A stretch of 64,000 nt of DNA from Chryseobacterium artocarpi (GCF_001684975.1 NZ_MAYH01000001.1:62001-126000), one strand, 5' to 3'. Counted from the first letter of the stretch, positions 1 through 7,987 are shown. Made by a program: numbers and translations. The notes: generated by a model from the letters alone, not told the origin.

Positions 1-429
1 ATGAGCAGACAGCATTAATGAAAAATTTTTAAAAATAGGTTTCGATGCCCATAATCCCAGATTAAATCCTGTCTGTATATCTTTACTTTTATCTTTAGCC
101 CACGAGCTTTTTTTAAACCCGAATCCTGTTTCTATACCCAATCGAATCCTTTTATTTATATATACCGCCTTTCCTTCTATTTTGTCTTTTATTGGAGAAA
201 ATTCTGTAATATCATTTGAAGGTATATTAAATTGCCTTATGGATATCTCTTTGGGCATTAATTTTAAGGCTTTTTCCAGGTAGATTGTGTCATAAACAAT
301 TACTTTTTCGTAGACATAAACAGTATCTATTTTCTTTCTTTGAGCATAAAAAGTTTGCAAAAAAATAAGAAAAAATATAAATACAGTTTTCTTTAAAAGC
401 AGGGTTGGTTTTAGTTTATCTTTCCACAT
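1..429 (-). CDS. Exported protein of unknown function, 3' end outside the window
   Basis: Read on the minus strand from an ATG at 429, this frame stays open for 143 codons to the window edge, so the C-terminus is missing. Residues 1-29 form a signal peptide: basic start, a Leu/Phe-rich core (VFIFFLIFLQTFYA) and Ala-Gln at the cleavage site. The mature start has Asp-Thr-(Ile/Val)-Tyr motifs (KIDTVYVYEKVIVYDTIYLE), similar to the tail of the sigma factor gene just upstream. The start codon lies inside the last codons of that gene (14 bp overlap), which implies co-transcription and translational coupling. Many Bacteroidota outer-membrane barrel proteins begin this way, so an outer-membrane protein under control of the sigma factor is a reasonable guess. 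The family is not recognised. Confidence 0.6.
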   Translation of the reverse strand, partial: MWKDKLKPTLLLKKTVFIFFLIFLQTFYAQRKKIDTVYVYEKVIVYDTIYLEKALKLMPKEISIRQFNIPSNDITEFSPIKDKIEGKAVYINKRIRLGIETGFGFKKSSWAKDKSKDIQTGFNLGLWASKPIFKNFSLMLSAH

Positions 430-1480
430 ATATCGTATCTCTCTGTATGATTTTTTTTACCACAATGATTTTTTGAGGAGTATCATCCTTAGCTGTATCT
501 TTTACAGGAATCTGATGTTCTTTTTGTTTTATTTTAATGGCTTTTTCTTCCTGAATTTTTTCTTTTTCGTAGATATTATCTTTGGTAGTGATTTCTGTAT
601 TTAAAGTAATATCATTCGTGTTTTCATAAATTTTTTCCTCTTTTTTCTGTTCTGTTTTTTTATCAGAATTCATTTTTTTGGAAAGATTACTTTTATTGGG
701 TTTGAAAATAACAGCAGCACTTACAGTGATGATTGCAACTGTAACACTTCCTGTAATGATACCGATTCTCTGGACAAAACCTGAGTTGTAAGGAATACTA
801 AAGTTTTGAGAAGGAATAGTATCCGGGATTTCAAAATTTTTGGAAGGTGATATTGAAAAATCTGAAAATTTGTTTTTAAAAGTTTGTGCCCATAATATCC
901 CCCCAAATCCAAAGAAAATAAGCAGTTGGGTAATTTTTTTTCTGTTTTTCGGGGTTTCAGCATTTACTGTATTGAGAAGGAAATTTTGGATTGCTTTTTT
1001 AGCTCTTAATAGATGGGACTTTGACGTGTTTACGGTGATTCCCAATTGGCTGGCAATCTCTGAATGGGAATAGTTTTCAATAAAATACAAATTAAAAACA
1101 GATTTATGGTGATGAGGAAGACTGTCAATAGAAGACAAAAGTTCTTCCTGTGTAAAGTCATAGGTGAGAACATGTTTTTTTTCTTCATTATTGTTCATAA
1201 CAAATGATGTTTCAGGAATTTCTGAAGGTTCTTCTGTGATAAATGTTTCTTTACTGCTTTTTCGGAGATGTTGTAACGCATTATTTACTACAATTTTTTT
1301 TAACCAGGCAAAAAGCATTTTTTCATCCTTCAGTTGATGAGCATTTTGAATCGCTGTTATAAAGCTATCCTGAATAATGTCTTCCGCTGCATGGGTATCC
1401 TGTATATATCTACGGCAAATCCCCAGTAGTTTTGGGGAATATTCACTGTAAATTTTTTGCCAGTCATTGTTTTTTACCAT
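416..1480 (-). CDS. ECF-type RNA polymerase sigma factor with membrane-anchored C-terminal extension
   Basis: The protein has 354 aa. Residues 6-75 are sigma-70 region 2 (DWQKIYSEYSPKLLGICRRY, then AAEDIIQDSF) and residues 110-168 are region 4 with a helix-turn-helix (HSEIASQLGITVNTSKSHLLRAKK in part). Normal ECF sigma factors end near here at 170-200 aa. This one continues with a hydrophobic stretch at 183-199, a second, clearer membrane segment at 237-258, and a Lys/Glu-rich tail ending in DTIYVER. The extension may act as a built-in anti-sigma or membrane tether; that is inference. The ATG at 1480 is preferred over the adjacent TTG at 1483. A good promoter lies just upstream, and the next gene overlaps its end. 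Confidence 0.85.
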   Translation of the reverse strand: MVKNNDWQKIYSEYSPKLLGICRRYIQDTHAAEDIIQDSFITAIQNAHQLKDEKMLFAWLKKIVVNNALQHLRKSSKETFITEEPSEIPETSFVMNNNEEKKHVLTYDFTQEELLSSIDSLPHHHKSVFNLYFIENYSHSEIASQLGITVNTSKSHLLRAKKAIQNFLLNTVNAETPKNRKKITQLLIFFGFGGILWAQTFKNKFSDFSISPSKNFEIPDTIPSQNFSIPYNSGFVQRIGIITGSVTVAIITVSAAVIFKPNKSNLSKKMNSDKKTEQKKEEKIYENTNDITLNTEITTKDNIYEKEKIQEEKAIKIKQKEHQIPVKDTAKDDTPQKIIVVKKIIQRDTIYVER

Positions 1481-1500
1481 CAAATATTTAGTTTTTACTG

Positions 1501-1529
1501 CAAATATAGAGGTGAATCTACTTTAGCAA
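1501..1529 (-). promoter_or_regulatory. Promoter of the sigma factor gene
   Basis: Read on the minus strand, TTG (1529-1527) is followed by 18 nt and then TATATTTG (1508-1501). This fits the Bacteroidota housekeeping promoter TTG-N(17-23)-TAnnTTTG. The expected transcription start is near 1494, about 14 nt before the ATG. Confidence 0.6.
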
Positions 1530-1636
1530 TTGAGTTGTTGATCTGTTTTCTAAAGTAAAGTTGTTTCATAGTATGGATTTTATAAATTAATTATAGGATA
1601 ATAAATTTTCAATGGGGTAGAAAAGAAAGAAAAACC

Positions 1637-1675
1637 TATAGCAAAATTTCCGGCGCTCATAGAAATTCTGCTATA
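1637..1675 (-). terminator. Probable terminator behind the 1700-2773 lipoprotein gene
   Basis: TATAGCA and TGCTATA form the outer arms, with inner arms ATTTC/GAAAT. On the minus strand the stem is followed by a T-rich stretch (GGTTTTTCTTTC). Confidence 0.5.
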
Positions 1676-1699
1676 TGGTTTCAGTCTGAATGAAAAAGT

Positions 1700-2773
1700 T
1701 TAATTGTTTTTTACAACAAAAATTGAATTGAAGCATCCTTTCGAAATATCTGGCAGGCTCTGTGCTTCCACATCATTAATATAAAATTTTACCGAACTCA
1801 TAGAAGAATGTAATCTTGTTGTATAAATATTTTGATCTTTAACAGCAAAATGGGAAATAGTATTGAATCCGTTTGAATTATTCATCTGTACAAGTGTATT
1901 ATTTTTGAAATAGAAATCTTTACCTATATAATATTTATCTGTACCTTCAGTATGCATATCTGTTATACCACTTTGGATAATATTTGCGGGAATCTGTATA
2001 TCATTCCCTGAAATAATATCTTTTACAGTATAGATATATTGAGAAAAATACGAAGGATTTGGATTTCTTGTTGATAAATAAAATTCAGAAGAATTAGATG
2101 AATTCTTTATAAAATTCTGGAACATAAGAGAATTGGATACAACATGAAATGTATTGTTTTTATAGTAACCGAAGTCCCAGCTGGGCATAGTAGGATTGTT
2201 ATACTGAAAATTTTTACGGGAAGCGACATAGACATCATTATTGAAGACTTCCAGCCCACCTGATAAAATGGCATTTGCATGGGAATCCAGAATTGTTTTT
2301 ACTCCGTTTTTCCAATAGCAATGCTGGTAAGTATTTTGTCCGGTACTCGGGTTATAATGTCTGATAACGCCTGAAAAATAAACATCTCCGTTATTTACCT
2401 TTATCTGGCTTGCCAGAAAGAGTTTATCATTGTCGGTTGCTGTATTGGGCTCTACATTTAAGTATTCTGCAACATTGTGTTTTACTCCGTTCTTCCAGAA
2501 ATACCATTCTTTTGCCTGGGTGATAGGCTCAATATTGGTTGCGAGCAGATAAATATCATTGTTATCCACCACTATCTGTATTCCGTTTAGGTTTTCTCCT
2601 CCCGGAACAAATGTCTGCTGTCCATTTTTCCAGTAGCAGGCTTTATAGTTATCAGTTCCTCCAAGATAAACATCATAAGATGCTGTTTTCTTTTCTAAAG
2701 GATCTGAATTGTCATCACTGCAGGAGGCGCAGAGAAAAAGTAGTGTTAAGAATGCTAAAATTTGAGTTTTCAT
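1700..2773 (-). CDS. Lipoprotein with repeated WKNG units, possibly beta-propeller-like
   Basis: The protein has 357 aa. The N-terminus is a lipoprotein signal ending in CASC, so the mature protein starts at Cys18 and is lipidated. The rest is built from about five or six units of roughly 50-60 residues. Each has a pattern like D-(V/I)-Y followed by a WKNG or KNN turn: CYWKNGQQT, FWKNGVKH, CYWKNGVKT, YYKNNTFH, FYFKNNTL. Such spacing suggests a repeat fold such as a propeller. No catalytic motif is visible. It sits alone between terminators, and its function is unknown. The lipidated, surface-type architecture is seen directly; the fold is inferred. Confidence 0.7.
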   Translation of the reverse strand: MKTQILAFLTLLFLCASCSDDNSDPLEKKTASYDVYLGGTDNYKACYWKNGQQTFVPGGENLNGIQIVVDNNDIYLLATNIEPITQAKEWYFWKNGVKHNVAEYLNVEPNTATDNDKLFLASQIKVNNGDVYFSGVIRHYNPSTGQNTYQHCYWKNGVKTILDSHANAILSGGLEVFNNDVYVASRKNFQYNNPTMPSWDFGYYKNNTFHVVSNSLMFQNFIKNSSNSSEFYLSTRNPNPSYFSQYIYTVKDIISGNDIQIPANIIQSGITDMHTEGTDKYYIGKDFYFKNNTLVQMNNSNGFNTISHFAVKDQNIYTTRLHSSMSSVKFYINDVEAQSLPDISKGCFNSIFVVKNN

Positions 2774-2831
2774 GGTTATTGTTTCTTATAAGATGCAAAA
2801 AAATAAAAAGGTTGCACTAAGAATATAAAAA

Positions 2832-2853
2832 AAGACTCAAAAAATTGAGCCTT
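2832..2853 (-). terminator. Terminator behind the hotdog thioesterase gene
   Basis: On the minus strand AAGGCTCAA and TTGAGTCTT form a short stem-loop followed by a run of seven T, just after the stop codon of the 2875-3303 gene. Confidence 0.55.
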
Positions 2854-2874
2854 GTATTTTTTATCGGTTTCTGA

Positions 2875-3303
2875 TTACCTCAAAATGATATTATTGGTCA
2901 TCGTTGTATGATTGATAAGGGTTCCTTTTTCATCCCTGATCTCAATTTCAGAAACATGCATTGTTTTTCCTTTTCTGATAAAACGTGCAGTAGCTGTTAC
3001 CACTCCGTCTTTTTTGCTTCTCAGGTGATTGGAATTGATATTTGTTCCTACGCCATAATATTTATCACCGTCAATAAAGATATTAGACAGGCTTGAACCT
3101 AAAGTTTCTGCTAAAACACAGCTGGCTCCTCCATGCATAATTCCAAAGGGCTGGTGTGTTCTTGGAAGTACGGGCATTGTTGCAGTAAGTGTTTCATTTT
3201 CAAGATCAATATCTATGAATTTTATTTCAAGGGTCTTTGCCAGGGTTACATCACCCCAGTTATTGATGAATTCTAATATTTCTTCTTTTGTTTTACCTTT
3301 CAT
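2875..3303 (-). CDS. PaaI/MenI-like hotdog-fold thioesterase
   Basis: The protein has 142 aa, typical for single hotdog thioesterases. It contains RTHQPFGIMHGGASCVLAE (residues 48-66), which closely resembles the active-site helix of E. coli YdiI (MenI). HGG at 57-59 and the probable catalytic Glu66 are both present. MenI hydrolyses 1,4-dihydroxy-2-naphthoyl-CoA in menaquinone synthesis, and Flavobacteriia use menaquinone, but no other men gene is nearby, so the substrate stays open (an aryl- or acyl-CoA). It is separated from the downstream-lying lipoprotein gene by a terminator and follows the acyltransferase gene by 23 bp, so the two may share a transcript. Confidence 0.8.
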   Translation of the reverse strand: MKGKTKEEILEFINNWGDVTLAKTLEIKFIDIDLENETLTATMPVLPRTHQPFGIMHGGASCVLAETLGSSLSNIFIDGDKYYGVGTNINSNHLRSKKDGVVTATARFIRKGKTMHVSEIEIRDEKGTLINHTTMTNNIILR

Positions 3304-3326
3304 TTTTTAATAATTATAATTAATGA

Positions 3327-3923
3327 TTAGTTTCCTGCTTCTTCTCCATTCCCCATTATATTTGGATTCCAGTTGGCAGGAACCTTAGGAGTGATATCAT
3401 TTTTTATATAGTATTCCTGAATTTCCTGCATGATTTCTGAGAAAGTAGCTGTTGCCAGTCTTTCGTAAGGAATAGTATAGCCTAGATAAACAATATTTCT
3501 TTTAAAATCTCCTGCAGCCAGCACAATAGGAACTTTTGCAGCCAAAGCCATGTGGTAGAATCCTTTTCTCCACTTTGGAACCCAGCTTCTGGTTCCTTCA
3601 GGGGTAATTACAAGGCTGAAGTCTTCTTTAGCGAACTGTCTTGCAACGAAGTTCACAAGGTCATTTTTCTGACTTCTGTCGATCCCGATTCCGCCAAGTC
3701 CTTTTACAACACTTCCGTACCATGCTTTGGTGTGCGCGTCTTTAATGATAATTTTTAATGGTTTTTCTAAGGACCAATAGGCAAGGTTTCCTAAAATGTA
3801 TTCCATATTGTGTGTATGTGGAGCAACCACAAGGATACATCTGTTAAGGTTGTTGACGTCGCCCTGTAGCACGACTTTCCACCCTAATAATTTTAACATC
3901 AGTTTGCCTATCAGCTTTTTCAT
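3327..3923 (-). CDS. PlsC-type 1-acylglycerol-3-phosphate acyltransferase family protein
   Basis: The protein has 198 aa from the ATG at 3923; a longer frame from a TTG at 3959 runs through a hairpin and is unlikely. Motif I is PHTHNMEYILG (35-45): the usual HX4D becomes HX4E (His36, Glu41). Motif II is GGIGIDRS (77-84) and motif III is EGTRS (109-113). These are the acyl-transfer and phosphate-binding motifs of the PlsC superfamily, which acylates lysophosphatidate or related lipids at the inner membrane. The protein lacks a long N-terminal membrane domain. It probably shares a transcript with the thioesterase downstream. The Glu in motif I deserves note but also occurs in related short PlsC proteins. 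Confidence 0.8.
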   Translation of the reverse strand: MKKLIGKLMLKLLGWKVVLQGDVNNLNRCILVVAPHTHNMEYILGNLAYWSLEKPLKIIIKDAHTKAWYGSVVKGLGGIGIDRSQKNDLVNFVARQFAKEDFSLVITPEGTRSWVPKWRKGFYHMALAAKVPIVLAAGDFKRNIVYLGYTIPYERLATATFSEIMQEIQEYYIKNDITPKVPANWNPNIMGNGEEAGN

Positions 3924-3945
3924 AGATTCTTGGATTAAAAAACAA

Positions 3946-3976
3946 AAAAGTATAACCAAATATTGGTTATACTTTT
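3946..3976 (-). terminator. Strong hairpin between the PspC and PlsC genes
   Basis: A perfect 14-bp inverted repeat (AAAAGTATAACCAA / TTGGTTATACTTTT) with a 3-nt loop. On the minus strand it is followed by TTTTTTGTTTTTT. It looks like a terminator of the PspC transcript. However, a TATATTTG element (3985-3978) lies just upstream of it in the same direction, so it could also be an attenuator in the plsC leader. Confidence 0.65.
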
Positions 3977-4170
3977 ACAAATATATTGAAATATTATTGC
4001 TCTTAAAACAAACCGTTAATTAAATCTACGATTTTCATTACGAATTCCATTGCAAATTGTATCATGATAAGAGTGTGTTTTTGGTTGATCGGTTATTAAA
4101 TTTTTAACTATACGAAATTAAAACAATTTTTTCATATGAAGAACTAAATATGAATCTTTTTCACTTTTCT

Positions 4171-4230
4171 GAGAGAAGAAGGATGTGAATTTCAAACAAT
4201 TGCCATCCATTCACATCTTCTACCACTCTC
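4171..4230 (-). other. Imperfect hairpin in the 3924-4239 gene-free stretch
   Basis: GAGAGAAGAAGGATGTGAAT (4171-4190) pairs imperfectly with the segment 4209-4230 (ATTCACATCTTCT, then CTCTC). It lies just after the stop codon of the PspC gene and would form a stable 3'-UTR structure on that transcript. No T-run follows, so it is not a classical terminator. Apart from this and the hairpin at 3946-3976, nothing was seen in the gap 3924-4239. Confidence 0.4.
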
Positions 4231-4239
4231 TGAAGTTAA

Positions 4240-5961
4240 TTATTTAGTTTGTATGGAAATTTCGTTTTTTCCGTCTTTGATTTTGATGTCTACATCCTTA
4301 TTGATTTTTTTAATATCGGATGCTACAGAATCAATAACTTTCTTAGCCTGGTTATTAGGAACTTTCTTTCCGTTGATAATGATGCTGTCTTTATCATCAG
4401 AATTGTATTCTATGCTTGAACCATTTACCGTGATTTTGTTTTTTTCAACTCTGATACCGTTATGATTTTCATATTCATAGTTGTCATCATCATCGATACC
4501 GTCTCCGTTTAGATCTCCATCAAAGCTGATATGGTCTTTTTTCACAGGGATTACGATTGTTCTCTGAGGAACCACAAGCTCATAATCTACTCTGTAATCT
4601 CTGAATCTTTGATCATATGGATATTTGATGAAGTTTGGAAGCATTACCTTATTACCGATGATCTCTACAGGAACTGTTACCTGAACCGGGATGTTGTATC
4701 CGTCACCTTCTTTCTTAATGATCAGGTAAGGCGTTTTAATATCCGTTTTTCTAATTACATCTACAGAGATATAGTCTTCTTCGTACACTGTTTTCTTGTC
4801 AGAATAGATGTCATCGTCATAAGCTTTGAAGTTCTGAGGGATCACTACCTGTTTTACATCTACATAAAGAGTATCTGATGTAGTATTGATGGCGATGTTT
4901 TCTGTATCTTCCTTGCTGCCTTTGTAGATTAGGTTTTTCTTCGCCATGCTTACTCCGAAATAAGCTCCCAGTCCAAGTAATAAAAGGAATACACCTCCTA
5001 ATACCCAGCCAATGTTTCTTAATTTCGTCTTTGGAGAAAAGATTTTGATGCTTAATAAGCTGAAGATGATTGCCGGAATTAAACTTCCTAAAATCATGAT
5101 TGCTACTAAAACTTTGTCAAGACCGTTTTCACCCATGTAGAATTCAATCTTATTTGCTCCAGGAAAATCTGCACCTGTCCCGAATAGCCCGAAGATTACA
5201 AAGATTCCGATAATGCTGCTTACTGCCATTAGTACGAAAATTCCTCCAATGATGTACTTCAGAATATTCCATACTCCACTTCCTGCATTGCTGATGTGAG
5301 GTTTGCTTTCGTTGTATATTTCTCCGACCCTCTGAGTAGATTCATTGGCAAACTGTACCAATTTATTAGACTCATTCTTAAGATTGTCGAAGTTCATAGG
5401 CTTTCCCTGCATTTTCAGGAAATCTGCTGCTGTTTCAGCTTTTGGAAGTACGATCCAAAGGATTACATATAAAAGTCCGATCAATGAAGAAGAGATAGCC
5501 GCTGTGAAGATTCCCAGAATGAAAATTCCCAACCAGATTGCTCTCATTGCAGTAATATCCATTCCTACATATTGAGCTAAACCTGCGCATACCCCTGCTA
5601 CTTTTTGTTTTTCAGGGTCACGGAACAATTGTTTCTTGTCTGTGTAATTTGTTCCTGAATTAGTGTTCTTAGTTGTATTTTTTTCAGAAAAATAAGCTTC
5701 TTCCTGTTCTTCGATTTTTTCAGGAGTTCCGATTTGTGCGATTACTTTTTCTACATCCGTATCGTTGATCACTTCACGTTTTCCCAGAGAATCTCTGAAT
5801 ATCTCCACCATTCTTATTTCTATGTCATGCATTACCTCATCCGCTTCAGAAGCATCCAATGAGCTTCTTAGAGCATTCAGGTAGTCGCTGAGCTTTATAT
5901 ATGCGTGCTCTTCTATTGTAAAAGAAAAACCTGCGAGTCCTATTGAGAGTGTCTTGTTCAT
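4240..5961 (-). CDS. PspC-domain membrane protein
   Basis: The protein has 573 aa from the ATG at 5961, which lies 11 bp behind the padR stop; an upstream in-frame start would overlap padR and lacks support. Residues 1-90 are a soluble region rich in charged helices. Residues 110-175 are a PspC domain (LFRDPEKQKVAGVCAGLAQY, then membrane segments to VILWIVLP). Further membrane segments lie near 245-275, 300-325 and 335-360. The C-terminal ~200 residues are extracytoplasmic and include an acidic DGDLNGDGIDDDD turn that resembles a calcium-binding loop. PspC proteins take part in envelope-stress responses. Pairing with a PadR regulator is common in Bacteroidota, so the pair may form an envelope-stress sensing unit. 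Confidence 0.85.
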   Translation of the reverse strand: MNKTLSIGLAGFSFTIEEHAYIKLSDYLNALRSSLDASEADEVMHDIEIRMVEIFRDSLGKREVINDTDVEKVIAQIGTPEKIEEQEEAYFSEKNTTKNTNSGTNYTDKKQLFRDPEKQKVAGVCAGLAQYVGMDITAMRAIWLGIFILGIFTAAISSSLIGLLYVILWIVLPKAETAADFLKMQGKPMNFDNLKNESNKLVQFANESTQRVGEIYNESKPHISNAGSGVWNILKYIIGGIFVLMAVSSIIGIFVIFGLFGTGADFPGANKIEFYMGENGLDKVLVAIMILGSLIPAIIFSLLSIKIFSPKTKLRNIGWVLGGVFLLLLGLGAYFGVSMAKKNLIYKGSKEDTENIAINTTSDTLYVDVKQVVIPQNFKAYDDDIYSDKKTVYEEDYISVDVIRKTDIKTPYLIIKKEGDGYNIPVQVTVPVEIIGNKVMLPNFIKYPYDQRFRDYRVDYELVVPQRTIVIPVKKDHISFDGDLNGDGIDDDDNYEYENHNGIRVEKNKITVNGSSIEYNSDDKDSIIINGKKVPNNQAKKVIDSVASDIKKINKDVDIKIKDGKNEISIQTK

Positions 5962-5972
5962 AGCTTTGTTTT

Positions 5973-6302
5973 TTAATTTTGTTGGGTGATTTGGTTTACT
6001 GAAGCGGTCAGTTCGTTCCACGTATTTTGAAGTTCATCCAGAAACAATTTTCCTTTATCTGTTATCTGGTAATATTTTCTGGGTGGTCCTCCAGTTGATT
6101 CTTCCCATCTGTAAGAGAGAAACTCTCCGTTTTTCAATCTTGTAAGAAGAGGGTAGAGGGTCCCTTCCACTACATCCAGTTTTCCTTTTTTCAGTTCATC
6201 GATAAGGTCAGAAACATACATTTCTCGATTATTGATGAGACTTAGAATACAGAATTCCAGAATCCCTTTTCGCATTTGCGCTTTGGTATTTTCAGTATTC
6301 AT
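5973..6302 (-). CDS. PadR-family transcriptional regulator
   Basis: The protein has 109 aa, the usual size of short PadR proteins. The winged helix covers residues 10-90: GILEFCILSLI, then YVSDLIDELK, GTLYPLLTRL and the wing GGPPRKYYQIT. The C-terminal helix (FLDELQNTWNELTASVNQI) should mediate dimerisation. It is the first gene of an operon with the PspC protein, 11 bp apart. An inverted repeat overlapping its own promoter (6373-6393) suggests autorepression. PadR regulators of this type release DNA on binding small molecules or stress ligands; the ligand here is unknown. Confidence 0.9.
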   Translation of the reverse strand: MNTENTKAQMRKGILEFCILSLINNREMYVSDLIDELKKGKLDVVEGTLYPLLTRLKNGEFLSYRWEESTGGPPRKYYQITDKGKLFLDELQNTWNELTASVNQITQQN

Positions 6303-6372
6303 CTTTGATAAGTTTTGTTAATTAGTTATATTCTTAGAAAAATGCTCCTAGCTAGCTGAGCCTATTCTAATT

Positions 6373-6412
6373 TTACATTACAAAGATATGTAAATAAAAT
6401 GGTATTATGCAA
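6373..6412 (-). promoter_or_regulatory. padR promoter with overlapping inverted-repeat operator
   Basis: On the minus strand TATCTTTG (6388-6381) matches the -7 consensus, with TTG at 6412-6410 at 21 nt spacing. A perfect inverted repeat TTACAT-N9-ATGTAA (6373-6393) covers the -7 element. Its ACAT/ATGT half-sites resemble those in PadR boxes. The remainder of the 6303-6651 gap holds the promoter at 6581-6610 and otherwise nothing recognised. Confidence 0.55.
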
Positions 6413-6580
6413 TACAAAGTAGTGGAATTTCTAAAATAAAATATTTAATTAATTGATAATCAGTTGAATAATTTTTATAATTGTTTTTGACTCCGATAGA
6501 TTTTCATCAAAAAATCTTTGAAAAACTAAAATTATAAGAATAAAAAGAGCGGTTTTATTAGAAATCCTCCTCAATGAATT

Positions 6581-6610
6581 TTGAAATCGGAATCCTGATT
6601 CGTATTTTTG
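6581..6610 (+). promoter_or_regulatory. Promoter of the 6652-7942 operon
   Basis: TTG (6581-6583), 19 nt, then TATTTTTG (6603-6610), matching the Bacteroidota promoter. The start codon is 41 nt further on. Confidence 0.6.
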
Positions 6611-6651
6611 TTAAAAGACTAAAAAACACTTAAATCCATTTTACTATTATC

Positions 6652-7350
6652 ATGAATATTTTAAATTACTACAGAAGCATATCTGCATTTGTTTTATTGG
6701 GTCCTTTATGTTTTGGACAATATCAGTTTGAGGTTAAAGATGCGTCTAAAAACTATGATGCGATCATTCATATTGAAAATTGTTTTGGTGATAAATGTAA
6801 GGACAGGGGAATGGTGGAACTGTTTGATAACAAAAATACGAAGGTCCAGTCATTTACTTCAGACGATCTGGTATTGTATCTGGATCGGGGAGAAAGGTTA
6901 ATACGTGGAAAAATGATGACATTGTCAAAAGAAAAAAGCCCCGTTATTTTCGGCGACTTTAATTTCGACGGAACTGAAGATGTCGCAATAAGAAACGGAA
7001 ATCTGGGAAACTACAGCAGCGCTTCTTATGATGTGTATGTCTTCAACAGTACCAGAATGGCTTTTGTAAAAAGTGAAGAATTGACAGAGCTTGCATCGGA
7101 TTCCTTTGATTTCTTTAAAGCAGATCCGGTTCGTAAACGTCTGATCACCTTTGGAAAATCCGGTTGTTGTAATCTTTTTACTACAGAATATCAGGTGATT
7201 CCCGGTAAAGGATTGGATAAAGTGCTGGTAAAAGAAGAAGATATGAGTGAAGAAGGATATGTAAAAGTGAAAACAGAAGAAAAAATAAAAAATAAGTGGG
7301 TTACCAGAACCAAGGTATATCCATCAGATGAATATAATAAAGAAAAGTAA
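6652..7350 (+). CDS. Exported XAC2610-like protein
   Basis: The protein has 232 aa. Residues 1-22 are a signal peptide ending in CFGQ. The centre holds VIFGDFNFDGTEDVAIRNG, a D-x-N-x-D-G-x-x-D loop of the FG-GAP/calcium-binding type typical of XAC2610-related proteins, then a beta-rich stretch with a CC pair (SGCCNLFTTEYQV). The C-terminus is Lys/Glu-rich. Such proteins are periplasmic or outer-membrane associated and lack a defined function. The HD hydrolase gene starts one base after its stop codon, so the two are co-transcribed from the promoter at 6581-6610. Confidence 0.65.
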   Translation: MNILNYYRSISAFVLLGPLCFGQYQFEVKDASKNYDAIIHIENCFGDKCKDRGMVELFDNKNTKVQSFTSDDLVLYLDRGERLIRGKMMTLSKEKSPVIFGDFNFDGTEDVAIRNGNLGNYSSASYDVYVFNSTRMAFVKSEELTELASDSFDFFKADPVRKRLITFGKSGCCNLFTTEYQVIPGKGLDKVLVKEEDMSEEGYVKVKTEEKIKNKWVTRTKVYPSDEYNKEK

Positions 7351-7351
7351 G

Positions 7352-7942
7352 ATGAAGATACAGAAAGAGATCGATTTTATCCTGGCAGTGGATGCCCTGA
7401 AAAATGTACAGAGAAGAAATTATAATGCAGATGATTCCAGAAGAGAGAATACGGCTGAGCATTCATGGCAGATTATTATTCTTGCACAGATTCTTTATCC
7501 CTATGCAAAACACCGTGCGGATATAGATTTGTTGAGAGTTATCAGAATGTTATCGATCCATGACTTGGTGGAGATTGAGGCAGGAGATACTTTCCTGTTT
7601 GATGAAGCGGCAATGGTAGGGAAGTTTGAAAGAGAAAAAATTTCTGCACAGAAGATTTTCGGAATTTTAGATGAGCCTTTGAGAACTGAGTTCTTTAATC
7701 TGTGGCTTGAATTTGAAGAAGAGAAAACTCCTGATGCCATTTTTGCATGTTCTATCGACAGAATTATGCCTTTTATCCTAAATTCTCATACTTCAGGGAA
7801 AAGCTGGACGGAAGCTGGTGTTACCGAGAAGCAGATCAGAAATATGCTTGAAAATGCCATTACCAGAGCTTCAGATGAAATGGGAGAGGCATTTGAATTG
7901 CTCTTAAGCAAAAGCTTGGAAACAGAAAAAGTACTGAAATAA
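7352..7942 (+). CDS. HD-domain phosphohydrolase, YfbR-like
   Basis: The protein has 196 aa from the ATG at 7352, one base after the preceding stop; an in-frame ATG at 7328 would overlap that gene. The metal-binding set of HD hydrolases is visible: His37 in NTAEHSW, His70-Asp71 in SIHDLVEIEAGD, and a distal Asp near residue 131 (CSIDRIMP). The NTAEHS...HD...EIxxGD arrangement is that of the HD_3 group, which includes the 5'-deoxynucleotidase YfbR. A role in nucleotide clean-up is likely by family; the exact substrate is not shown by the sequence. Confidence 0.8.
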   Translation: MKIQKEIDFILAVDALKNVQRRNYNADDSRRENTAEHSWQIIILAQILYPYAKHRADIDLLRVIRMLSIHDLVEIEAGDTFLFDEAAMVGKFEREKISAQKIFGILDEPLRTEFFNLWLEFEEEKTPDAIFACSIDRIMPFILNSHTSGKSWTEAGVTEKQIRNMLENAITRASDEMGEAFELLLSKSLETEKVLK

Positions 7943-7946
7943 ACAT

Positions 7947-7985
7947 AAATATTTAGGGGCAGCCAAAGGCTGCCCCTAAATATTT
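7947..7985. terminator. Bidirectional terminator between convergent genes
   Basis: A perfect 18-bp stem (AAATATTTAGGGGCAGCC / GGCTGCCCCTAAATATTT) with an AAA loop, between the HD hydrolase gene (+) and the acyl-CoA thioesterase gene (-). It can serve both strands. Confidence 0.85.
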
Positions 7986-7987
7986 TA

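Noticed and set aside
3924..3959. Upstream TTG start of the plsC gene
   Set aside because: It would include the hairpin region, and the ATG at 3923 starts a typical PlsC N-terminus.
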